This document shows, piece by piece, positions 1-7,588 of a DNA stretch of 64,000 bases. The translations under genes and the position numbers were made by a program. The stretch covers positions 57,572 to 121,571 of the forward strand of contig NZ_JAGQBB010000007.1 in the NCBI RefSeq assembly GCF_024345415.1, given 5' to 3'. Every line of letters begins with the position of its first letter. Position 1 is the first letter of the stretch. Source of the DNA: Synechococcus sp. Tobar12-5m-g. GTDB lineage: Bacteria > Cyanobacteriota > Cyanobacteriia > PCC-6307 > Cyanobiaceae. The notes under the pieces were generated by a model. The model was given only the letters and a program-made list of their open reading frames with translations, searched no databases and was not told the origin of the DNA.

Positions 1-107
1 CCGTGCGCTCCGTCCAGCTGGTGCTGGGGCGTCTGGCCGACGCGATCAATGAGGGGCGCCAAGGCGGCCAGGATCAGCGGTCCGCCGGCGACGACGACGA
101 GTCCTGA
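1..107 (+). CDS. rpsB: 30S ribosomal protein S2, C-terminal end (partial)
   Basis: Only the last 34 codons are in the window, ending at TGA 105-107. The tail reads [20 protein letters not shown] and then an acidic GDDDES end. This fits the C-terminal helix of bacterial S2, and its place directly upstream of tsf is the near-universal rpsB-tsf arrangement. S2 is a small-subunit ribosomal protein at the head/body junction. The identification rests on this tail plus context. Confidence 0.85.
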   Translation, partial: VRSVQLVLGRLADAINEGRQGGQDQRSAGDDDES

Positions 108-113
108 GCTTCC

Positions 114-135
114 GGGCTGGCCATGGGGCCAGCCC
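114..135. terminator. Hairpin between rpsB and tsf (attenuator/terminator-like)
   Basis: A perfect 9-bp GC-rich inverted repeat (arms 114-122 and 127-135, 4-base loop) lies 6 bases after the rpsB stop. It is followed by a short pyrimidine stretch containing TTTT. It could partially terminate rpsB transcripts, lowering tsf output relative to S2, or protect an mRNA end. The inverted repeat is plain in the sequence; its function is inferred. Confidence 0.6.
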
Positions 136-181
136 CATCTCTTTTCCCCCCACCATCGTTCACTCCCCATCCCTTCTCCCC

Positions 182-844
182 ATGGCTGCGATTTCAGCAA
201 CCCTCGTCAAGGAACTGCGCGAGAAAACCGGCGCCGGAATGATGAACTGCAAGAAGGCGCTGTCGGAATCCGATGGCGACATGACCAAGGCGGCGGAGTG
301 GTTGCGCCAGAAGGGCATCGCCACCGCCGAGAAGAAGGCTGGACGCACGGCGGCGGAAGGATCGATCGGCAGCTACATCCATACGGGCGCCCGGGTGGGT
401 GTGCTGCTGGAGTTGAACTGCGAAACCGATTTCGTCGCCCGCGGCGACCTGTTCCAGGAGCTCCTGCGCAACGTGGCGATGCAGATCGCCGCCTGCCCCA
501 ACGTGGAGTATGTGAGCACCGATCAGATTCCCGAGGAGGTCGTAGAGCGGGAAAAGGCCATCGAAATGGGCCGCGATGACCTGGCCGGCAAACCCGACAA
601 GATGAAGGAGAAGATCGTGGAGGGGCGCATCGGCAAGCGCCTCAAGGAGCTGGCGCTGCTCGAGCAGCCGTTCATCAAGGACAGTTCGATCACCGTGGCC
701 GAGCTGGTCAAGCAGGTGGCCGGCAAGATCGGCGAGAACATCCAGGTGCGGCGCTACACCCGCTACACCCTTGGTGAAGGCATCGAAGTCGAACACACCG
801 ATTTCGCCGCCGAAGTGGCCTCAATGGGCATCCAGGCCCCTTGA
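182..844 (+). CDS. tsf: Translation elongation factor Ts
   Basis: EF-Ts is the cytoplasmic nucleotide-exchange factor that regenerates EF-Tu-GTP. The 220-residue product has the short cyanobacterial/plastid length. The N-terminal UBA-like domain starts [20 protein letters not shown]. The signature [13 protein letters not shown] lies near residues 78-90; the usual Asn after the Arg is Gly here. A helical C-terminal region follows. ATG 182 is the natural start because the UBA domain begins at once. It follows rpsB, separated by a hairpin. Confidence 0.97.
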   Translation: MAAISATLVKELREKTGAGMMNCKKALSESDGDMTKAAEWLRQKGIATAEKKAGRTAAEGSIGSYIHTGARVGVLLELNCETDFVARGDLFQELLRNVAMQIAACPNVEYVSTDQIPEEVVEREKAIEMGRDDLAGKPDKMKEKIVEGRIGKRLKELALLEQPFIKDSSITVAELVKQVAGKIGENIQVRRYTRYTLGEGIEVEHTDFAAEVASMGIQAP

Positions 845-878
845 TCGACGCCCACACCCCTTCTCCATCCCCAGGGCC

Positions 879-2144
879 TTGGACTCCAGAGCCACGGCAC
901 TGAGCGAGGCCCACGGGCAACTGGAACGGCTGCGGCTGCGCCTTGAGGAGAGCAACGCCGTCCTCTATCGGGAGTTCGCGCTCTATCTCCAGGTGCTGCG
1001 CGAAGGGTTGCCGATGGCGGTTCACCAGGCCGCCTTTCATGTGGCCACCCAACTGGTGCCGGAGCGCTACGGCGCCCTGGCGGAGGGTCCCCGTCAGGAA
1101 CTGCAGCGGCGGCTCCGGGAGTTGGTGCAGCGCTGTGGCGGCCTGCTCACCCTGGAGCAGTTGGTCGTGCTGGGCCGGCAGGTCCGCTCGGAGCAGAAGC
1201 GCCTGCACCGGCGGGAGCATCAGCGGTTGATGGCCGCCCTGGCCGACTCCAGCGAAGAGGATGGGTCCAACGATCCGGCCAGCGATGGCCCCCTCCCACC
1301 AGGTTCGGTGCGGCTCGGCCTCGATCTGCCCCTCTCCGCTGACCTGTTTGCCTCAGGCCTGCCTGGGCTGGTGGGCCTGGGCACCCTGAGTGGCTCCGTC
1401 ACCGCTGAAGCGAGCGTCAAAGCAGACGACGAACCAGACCAGGAGAGCCAAGCCTTTGCCAGCGAAGCCGACGTTGACGAGGACGCGGATGTGGACGCTA
1501 TAGAGGAAGACGAGAACCCCGCTGACGCCGATACCCTGGGCTCAGACCGCTTCGACGCGCTCCGCTCCAGCGGTGGCCTGCAGCAACTCTTCGCCATGGC
1601 CAGTGCCCAGTTCGGCCGCGACGCCGCCAAGGCCGACCCTGAAGAGGAGGAGCGTCCAGGCAACCCTGAGGACGGGGACGCTCCTTTCCTGTTGCCCCAG
1701 CAACCGATCGCGCTATTGCGGTGGTGGGAGCTTCTGGATCGGGCCCTGCAGCGCCGACTCCGCAACCTGTCCCATGCCATCAATCTCGACTTGCTGCGGC
1801 TTGGTCTGACCCGCAGCCTGCTGCCGATCAACCTGCTGGATGCCGTCCTGGACGGTGAGATCGAGGCGATGCCGGCCCCTGCCAACCTGTTGCGCCTGTC
1901 CCTGCCTTTCACTCCCGATGGAATGGCCGGCCAACTCGAGGCGGTCGGGTTGCTGCTGCGCAGCAGTGATCTGGAGTTCGATCAAGCCCGCCTGCGCACC
2001 TGCCGGCGGCGGCTGGAGAGCAGGCGGCAGGATGTGCGCAAAATGGCCCGGCAGTACCGCCACTGGCAACGGCGAGCCCAGGCCCTCGAAGCGGAACAGC
2101 AGTGGTTGCAGGACAGCCAAACCAACCTGCCGGCTCCCCCCTGA
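879..2144 (+). CDS. Uncharacterised acidic protein between tsf and recG
   Basis: About 421 residues with no family I can name. The N-terminal half is helical and charged. The middle (roughly residues 185-230) is a low-complexity Asp/Glu-rich linker, and the C-terminal about 60 residues are Arg/Gln-rich and probably coiled-coil. No membrane segment or signal peptide is visible. The frame is open from 771, but that would overlap tsf, so TTG 879 is my preferred start; there is no good ATG nearby. Its 3' end overlaps the most upstream recG start (GTG 2102), suggesting co-transcription. An alternating helix/acidic-linker layout could fit a scaffold or nucleic-acid-associated protein, but that is speculation. 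Confidence 0.7.
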   Translation: MDSRATALSEAHGQLERLRLRLEESNAVLYREFALYLQVLREGLPMAVHQAAFHVATQLVPERYGALAEGPRQELQRRLRELVQRCGGLLTLEQLVVLGRQVRSEQKRLHRREHQRLMAALADSSEEDGSNDPASDGPLPPGSVRLGLDLPLSADLFASGLPGLVGLGTLSGSVTAEASVKADDEPDQESQAFASEADVDEDADVDAIEEDENPADADTLGSDRFDALRSSGGLQQLFAMASAQFGRDAAKADPEEEERPGNPEDGDAPFLLPQQPIALLRWWELLDRALQRRLRNLSHAINLDLLRLGLTRSLLPINLLDAVLDGEIEAMPAPANLLRLSLPFTPDGMAGQLEAVGLLLRSSDLEFDQARLRTCRRRLESRRQDVRKMARQYRHWQRRAQALEAEQQWLQDSQTNLPAPP

Positions 2145-4597
2145 GCCGCTCCGACCAGGCTGGAGCCGACTGGATCGCCACCCTTCAGAGGGCGCTGCAA
2201 CTGGAGGCCGACCGCGGCTTCCCGGACCTGGAAGGCAGGCGCGAGCGGTTCAGCTCCTTTCTGGGGCGCAGTTGCCGTGAACCGACGGCCGGGCTGATGG
2301 CCCTGGCTGAGGAGTTCGGTCGCTACGGCGAACTGAGCCTGGCCCGTCGCCAGAATCTGGTGCGCCGTTGCCGGGAGCACCTGCATGGGCTGCGCCGCAA
2401 GCTTGAGCCCACCGCCCCCTTCGCCCCGCCGCGCCTGCGCCTGGCAGAGCTCCCTCCCGGCGGCCGCCTGGCCACGCCCAGGGGGACGACCCCGATCGGG
2501 CCTGACACCCCCCTGGCCGAGGTGCCTGGCATCGGCCCGAAGACGGCCAGCCGGCTGGCTGCCCTGGGGCTGCTGCTGGCCCGGGATCTGCTGCGCCATT
2601 ACCCCCGCGACTATCTCGACTACGCCCACCTGGTGCGGATCCACGCCCTGGTCCCGGGCGACACCGCCACGGTCGTGGCCACGGTGCGGCGCAGCCACGC
2701 CTTCACCAGCCCCCGCAACCCCAACCTCTCGATCCTGGAGTTGCAGGTGCAGGACATCACCGGTCGGTTGCGGCTGAGCAAATTCTTCAACGGCAAACGC
2801 TTCAGTGCGCCGGGTTGGTTGCGGGCCCAGGAACGGCAGTACCCGATCGGTTGCACCCTGGCCGCCAGCGGCCTGGTCCGCCAGACCCCCTACGGACCCA
2901 GCCTGCAGGACCCCCTGATCGAGGTGCTCGAGGGTCCGAACGCGCCGGTGCGATCCGAGCAGATCGGCCGCCTGCTGCCGGTCTACGGGCTCACCGAAGG
3001 CCTCACCGCCGAGCGGCTGCGCCAGGTGGTCCAGGCCGTGCTGCCCGCCGCCGGGGGCTGGGGCGATCCCCTGCCGGCCCCCCTGCGGCAGCGGTTGAAC
3101 CTGGTTGATCGGGCGACGGCCCTGCGGGGAATCCATGCTCCGGCCGATCAGGAGCAGCTCCGGGCCAGCCGGCACCGGCTGGTGTTCGACGAGTTCCTGC
3201 TGCTGCAGCTGAGCCTGCTGCAGCGGCGGCGGCACCTGCTCAGCCGTCCCTCGCCGCCCCTGGTGCTGCCGACCGGGCAGGCCTCTCTGGTGGCCGCCTT
3301 CCTGGAGCTGCTGCCCTTTTCGCTCACGGCCGCCCAACGGCGGGTGCTGGCCGAGATCCACGCCGACCTGGCCCGGGAGCGGCCGATGGGTCGACTGATG
3401 CAGGGCGATGTGGGCAGCGGCAAAACCGTGGTAGCGATCGCCGCCCTGCTCACGGCGATCGAGGCCGGTTGCCAGGGGGCCTTGATGGCTCCCACCGAAG
3501 TGCTGGCCCAGCAGCACGCCCGCAAGCTGGGCGAATGGCTGCCGCAGCTGCACGTCCGCGCCGACCTGCTGACCGGCTCCACCCCCCGCCCCCGCCGCCT
3601 GGAACTCCTGCAGGACCTGGCCAACGGCCAGTCGCAGCTGCTGGTGGGGACCCATGCCCTGCTCGAAGACCCCGTGCAGTTCGCCCGACTCGGGCTGGTG
3701 GTGGTGGATGAACAGCACCGCTTCGGGGTGCGGCAGCGCAACCGCCTGCTGGGCAAGGGGCTGCAACCGCACCTGCTGACCATGACCGCCACCCCGATAC
3801 CGCGGACCCTCGCCCTCTCGGTGCACGGCGATCTGGAGGTGAGCCAGATCGACGAACTGCCCCCCGGCCGCACCCCGATCCTCACCCAGCTGCTGCGGGG
3901 CAGTCAGCGCCAGGAGGCCTATGGCCTGATCCGCCAGCAGGTGGCCCTCGGCCAGAGGGCCTACGTGGTGCTGCCCCTGGTGGAGGAGTCGGAGACGCTG
4001 GATCTTCGCTCGGCGGTGGAGGTGCATGCCCAGCTCAGCGCTGAGGTGTTCGCCGATCTGCGGGTGGGGTTGCTGCATGGCCGACTGGACAGCTCTCAGA
4101 AGCAGGCCGCGATCACCGCCTTTGCAGCAGGCCACACCGATGTGCTGGTGTCCACCACGGTGGTGGAAGTGGGGGTGGATGTTCCCGAAGCCAGCGTGAT
4201 GGTGATCGAGCACGCCGATCGGTTCGGCCTGGCCCAGCTGCACCAGCTGCGTGGCCGGGTGGGTCGCGGCGTCGCGGCCTCCCACTGTCTGCTGATCAAC
4301 GACAGCCGCAATCCCCAGGCCCGGCAACGGCTGGAGCTGCTGGTGCGTTCATCGGATGGCTTCGAGATCGCCGAGATGGATCTGCGGCTTCGGGGTCCGG
4401 GGCAGGTGCTGGGCACGCGCCAGTCGGGCCTGCCGGATCTGGCCCTGGCCAGCCTCACCGACGACGGTGAGGTGCTGGAGCTGGCCCGCAGGGAGGCGGC
4501 GGCGATCCTGGCGGTCGATCCCGACCTGCAGCGGCACCCGGGCCTGGAGCAGGCCCTCAGCGAACAGCGCCAGAGCGATGCGGCCCGTTTGAATTGA
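2102..4597 (+). CDS. recG: ATP-dependent DNA helicase RecG
   Basis: RecG remodels stalled replication forks and Holliday junctions. The 831-residue frame has an N-terminal extension and a helix-hairpin-helix-like GIGPKTASRLAALGL near residue 145. The OB-fold wedge follows (about 160-300), then the SF2 motor: Walker A GDVGSGKT near 434, DEQHR box near 535, MTATPIPRTLA as motif III, and HADRFGLAQLHQLRGRVGRG as motif VI. GTG 2102 overlaps the previous gene by 43 bases. CTG 2141 is a possible shorter start. Length and motifs indicate an active enzyme. Confidence 0.96.
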   Translation: MVAGQPNQPAGSPLSRSDQAGADWIATLQRALQLEADRGFPDLEGRRERFSSFLGRSCREPTAGLMALAEEFGRYGELSLARRQNLVRRCREHLHGLRRKLEPTAPFAPPRLRLAELPPGGRLATPRGTTPIGPDTPLAEVPGIGPKTASRLAALGLLLARDLLRHYPRDYLDYAHLVRIHALVPGDTATVVATVRRSHAFTSPRNPNLSILELQVQDITGRLRLSKFFNGKRFSAPGWLRAQERQYPIGCTLAASGLVRQTPYGPSLQDPLIEVLEGPNAPVRSEQIGRLLPVYGLTEGLTAERLRQVVQAVLPAAGGWGDPLPAPLRQRLNLVDRATALRGIHAPADQEQLRASRHRLVFDEFLLLQLSLLQRRRHLLSRPSPPLVLPTGQASLVAAFLELLPFSLTAAQRRVLAEIHADLARERPMGRLMQGDVGSGKTVVAIAALLTAIEAGCQGALMAPTEVLAQQHARKLGEWLPQLHVRADLLTGSTPRPRRLELLQDLANGQSQLLVGTHALLEDPVQFARLGLVVVDEQHRFGVRQRNRLLGKGLQPHLLTMTATPIPRTLALSVHGDLEVSQIDELPPGRTPILTQLLRGSQRQEAYGLIRQQVALGQRAYVVLPLVEESETLDLRSAVEVHAQLSAEVFADLRVGLLHGRLDSSQKQAAITAFAAGHTDVLVSTTVVEVGVDVPEASVMVIEHADRFGLAQLHQLRGRVGRGVAASHCLLINDSRNPQARQRLELLVRSSDGFEIAEMDLRLRGPGQVLGTRQSGLPDLALASLTDDGEVLELARREAAAILAVDPDLQRHPGLEQALSEQRQSDAARLN

Positions 4598-4631
4598 ACC
4601 CCGCCGCCCAGCCGGCCCGTCCCCTCCTTCC

Positions 4632-5348
4632 GTGCCCCGACCCTGGAACGCGATCCCGATCGACGACAACGGCGAAGCGCTGATCGAGCTGCCGCCGGCG
4701 CTGCATCGCCTCTTACCCCACCCCTATGCGGAACTCGGAGCGCCCTATGGCGCCGGTGGTTCCCCCTTCCGGCTGCGCAAGGGCGTGGTGGAGCGCTTGC
4801 TGATCGCCCAGGCCGAACTGCAAAGGCTCGAGCCGACCTGGCGGCTGGCGATCTTCGATGGCTGGCGGCCAGTGGCCGTGCAGGCCTTCATGGTGGATCA
4901 CGCCCTCGCCAGCGAATGCGCCGCCCGGGGGGTGGGCGCCATGGCTGCCAGTGCGCAGCGGGACGCCATCCAGCGGGAGGTGGAGCGGTTTTGGGCACCA
5001 CCCAGCCTGGATCCGTCCATGCCGCCGCCCCACAGCACTGGCGCGGCAGTGGATCTCAGCCTGGCGGACGCCAGCGGCGCCGCCTTGGCGATGGGCGGGG
5101 AGATCGACGCGATCGATCCGGTTTCCGAACCGGATCATTATGCCAGCGCTGCCCTGGAGGCCGCCAGCGCCGCCGCCACCTGGCACCGCCGCCGGCGGAT
5201 CCTGCTCACGGCCATGGAAGCGGCAGGCTTCTGCCAGCACCCCAACGAGTGGTGGCACTTCAGCCACGGCGACCAGCTCTGGGCCTGGCGATCCGGGCTG
5301 GCCAGGGCGTTCTACGGCCGTTGGCTGGCTCCAGCCGACGGCGCCTGA
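4632..5348 (+). CDS. D-alanyl-D-alanine dipeptidase, VanX/DdpX-like (peptidase M15D)
   Basis: This 238-residue protein matches zinc D,D-dipeptidases that hydrolyse D-Ala-D-Ala. Visible features are IFDGWRP (about 75), the metal-binding HSTGAAVDL with His and Asp about 133-141, and the C-terminal EWWHFS with catalytic Glu and third zinc His (about 206-211). No signal peptide is apparent, so action is probably cytoplasmic, likely peptidoglycan dipeptide recycling rather than glycopeptide resistance. No vanHAS genes lie near. Its 3' end overlaps the convergent gene at 5312 by 37 bases. Confidence 0.88.
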   Translation: MPRPWNAIPIDDNGEALIELPPALHRLLPHPYAELGAPYGAGGSPFRLRKGVVERLLIAQAELQRLEPTWRLAIFDGWRPVAVQAFMVDHALASECAARGVGAMAASAQRDAIQREVERFWAPPSLDPSMPPPHSTGAAVDLSLADASGAALAMGGEIDAIDPVSEPDHYASAALEAASAAATWHRRRRILLTAMEAAGFCQHPNEWWHFSHGDQLWAWRSGLARAFYGRWLAPADGA

Positions 5349-5761
5349 GGCAGGGGCATCGTCTGAAGGTCTCGCCAGATCCGCTCTGCCTCCTCGCGGC
5401 TGATCAGGTTCTGGGCCGCGCAGCTCCTGAGGGTGGCCTCGCCCAGTTCCAGTTGGAGTTGCCGCAGCCGGGCCAGAACCTCCGGGGGCTGGGTGGCGAA
5501 CTGCTCCAGGTGGCGGCGTTGAGCCACCACAAGATTCTGCGGTTGGCAGGTGGCCAGATCGGGGCGGTAGATCTGGACGGGAGCCGCCGGCGGCGGCGGC
5601 ACGGGACGCCCCTGGGCCACAGCAGTCGGCACCAGGGCCGCCCCACCGATCAGGCGATCGCCTGGCAGGAGGGCGCCCATCCAGACAACGGCAAGGGCGA
5701 TCAGTGCCAGCACAAGAGCCTTGCGGAAGGAGTTTTGCCAGGGCGAAGGGAGCCTCACCAT
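5312..5761 (-). CDS. Secreted or membrane-anchored hypothetical protein after sulfite reductase
   Basis: A 149-residue protein of unknown function. It has an N-terminal hydrophobic segment (about residues 15-35) preceded by basic residues, then a Pro-rich stretch and a C-terminal helical part with Arg/Glu/Gln. Two Cys (in ATCQPQN and LRSCAAQN) could form a disulfide outside the membrane. ATG 5761 overlaps the sir stop codon by one base (TGATG), so the gene is translationally coupled to sulfite reductase. No recognisable catalytic motif was found. Confidence 0.75.
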   Translation of the reverse strand: MVRLPSPWQNSFRKALVLALIALAVVWMGALLPGDRLIGGAALVPTAVAQGRPVPPPPAAPVQIYRPDLATCQPQNLVVAQRRHLEQFATQPPEVLARLRQLQLELGEATLRSCAAQNLISREEAERIWRDLQTMPLPQAPSAGASQRP

Positions 5762-7500
5762 CAGGTGACCGGCAGCAGGGCTTGCACGGCCTCGGGGCCC
5801 AGCTGAGCGACGAAGTCCCCGAAGCTGGGGGGCCTGCTGCCGCCCTTGCCCGCCGACTTCCAGCCCTGAAGAAGGGGCTCCAGCGTGTCCTCCAAGGCGT
5901 CCAGGGGCATGCGCTCCAGGTAGGGAGTGGCCAGACGGGTGAGGTTGGGGGTTCCCCCCAACCAGAGCTGATACTGATCCACCCCGCTGCCCACCAGGCC
6001 GATCTCGGCCATGTAGGGCCGGGCACAGCCATTGGGGCAGCCGGTCATGCGCACGAGCACCGCCTGGTCGATCTCCAAACGCCGAAGCAGGCCATCGAGG
6101 CGATCGAGCACGGCCGGCAGGATGCGCTCCGCTTCGGTGATCGCCAGGCCGCAGGTGGGCAGGGCTGGGCAGGCCAGGGCGTGGCGGGCCAGCAGAGCGG
6201 GGGCCTCGGGAGCATCGAAGCCCAGGGCCCCCAGGGCGTGGCGCAGGGTCGTGCGCTGGCTGGTGCCGATGTTGCAGAGCAGCAGGTCCTGGTTGGGGGT
6301 GAGGCGCACATCGAGCTGGTAGGTCTCGACCAACCGCCGCAGCCCCTGCTTCACGGCCCCCTCCAGCCGCCCGCAGAGCAAGGGAAGCCCAACGAACCAG
6401 AGGCCGCTGCTCTGGCGGTGCCAGCCGAGATAGTCGCTGAGGACCGTCTTCGGCTCCGACTGCAGCGGCTTGATCGGTTGGGGGAAGTAACGGGCCAGTT
6501 CCGCCTTGAACCAGGCGATCCCCCGGGCGTGGATCAGGTACTTCATGCGGGCGTGGCGCCGCAGCTCCCGATCGCCGTGGTCGCGCTGCAGGGCCGCGAT
6601 CGCCTGCACCAGATCGAGGATGTGCTCGGCGGCCACGAAGCCGAGCGGATCGGCCGTGCGGGCGAAGGTGTCCTCCTTGTTGTGGGTGCGGCCCATGCCG
6701 CCCCCCACGTAGACATTGCAGCCCCGCAGCCGGCCGCCGGGATCGGTGAAGACCACCAGGCCGATGTCCTGGGTGAGCAGGTCGACCGAATTGTCGCCGG
6801 GCACGGTGACCGCCACCTTGAACTTGCGCGGCAGATAGGTGCCGCCATAGAGGGGCTCGGTGGCATCGCCGCTGAACAGCGCCCCCTGCTGCTGCCGCGA
6901 CCGGGCCTGCTTCACCGCAGGCGCCGGACGGAACCGGTAGCTGTGGTCGCCATCGACCCACAAGTCGAGATAGGACCCTTCACCCGCCTGGGGAGCCAGC
7001 AGGTCGGCGATCTGGTCGGCCAGACGGCGGGCCGCCGGGTAACCCCCCTTCTCGAAGGGCGCCGCCGGAGCCATCACGTTGCGGTTGATGTCTCCGCAGG
7101 CGGCCAGGGTGGAGCCCATGGCGCGCACGATCGTGCCGATCACCTCCCTGAGATCGGCCTTGGCGATGCCGTGCATCTGGAAGGCCTGGCGGGTCGTGAC
7201 CCGCAGGGTGCCGTTGCCAAGCCGGTCGGCCAGATCATCCATGGCCAGGTAGAGGGGGACCGGGATCAGGCCAGCGGGGCTGCGCAGACGCAGCATCATT
7301 TGCCAATCCTTCTCGTGGCCCTTCTGGCGGTGATCGCGGTTGTCCTGCTGGTAGCTGCCGTGGAACTTGAGGATCTGGACAGCGCCATCGGTGAAGAAGG
7401 GCTTGTCGTTCTCGAGTTCCGTGGCCAGCGGCTCCTTGAGGTGGTCGCTCCGCGCCTTGAGTTGCTCGAACTTGCTCGGAGGCGGCGGGGACGGAATCAC
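5761..7500 (-). CDS. sir: Ferredoxin-sulfite reductase
   Basis: This siroheme and [4Fe-4S] enzyme reduces sulfite to sulfide with six electrons from ferredoxin in assimilatory sulfur metabolism. The 579-residue product carries the cluster ligands CPALPTC (about 443-449) and GCPNGC (about 487-491). The N-terminal KFHGSYQQDNRDHR is typical of Sir rather than nitrite reductase. GTG 7500 is chosen as start; the frame stays open upstream over the divergent glyS, and no ATG is suitably placed. It is divergent from glyS, with an 88-base gap. Confidence 0.93.
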   Translation of the reverse strand: MIPSPPPPSKFEQLKARSDHLKEPLATELENDKPFFTDGAVQILKFHGSYQQDNRDHRQKGHEKDWQMMLRLRSPAGLIPVPLYLAMDDLADRLGNGTLRVTTRQAFQMHGIAKADLREVIGTIVRAMGSTLAACGDINRNVMAPAAPFEKGGYPAARRLADQIADLLAPQAGEGSYLDLWVDGDHSYRFRPAPAVKQARSRQQQGALFSGDATEPLYGGTYLPRKFKVAVTVPGDNSVDLLTQDIGLVVFTDPGGRLRGCNVYVGGGMGRTHNKEDTFARTADPLGFVAAEHILDLVQAIAALQRDHGDRELRRHARMKYLIHARGIAWFKAELARYFPQPIKPLQSEPKTVLSDYLGWHRQSSGLWFVGLPLLCGRLEGAVKQGLRRLVETYQLDVRLTPNQDLLLCNIGTSQRTTLRHALGALGFDAPEAPALLARHALACPALPTCGLAITEAERILPAVLDRLDGLLRRLEIDQAVLVRMTGCPNGCARPYMAEIGLVGSGVDQYQLWLGGTPNLTRLATPYLERMPLDALEDTLEPLLQGWKSAGKGGSRPPSFGDFVAQLGPEAVQALLPVT

Positions 7501-7588
7501 AAAGGCGGCGCCAGCATCGTCCGAAGGTAGCGAAGCAGGGTGCGCTCCACAGGCATTCAATACAGTCGGAGCCTGCTCAGAGGCGACC

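Noticed and set aside
1982..4327. Long open frame on the strand opposite recG
   Set aside because: Its product is a Gln/His/Gly-rich shadow produced by GC-rich codon use; recG on the other strand has all expected motifs.
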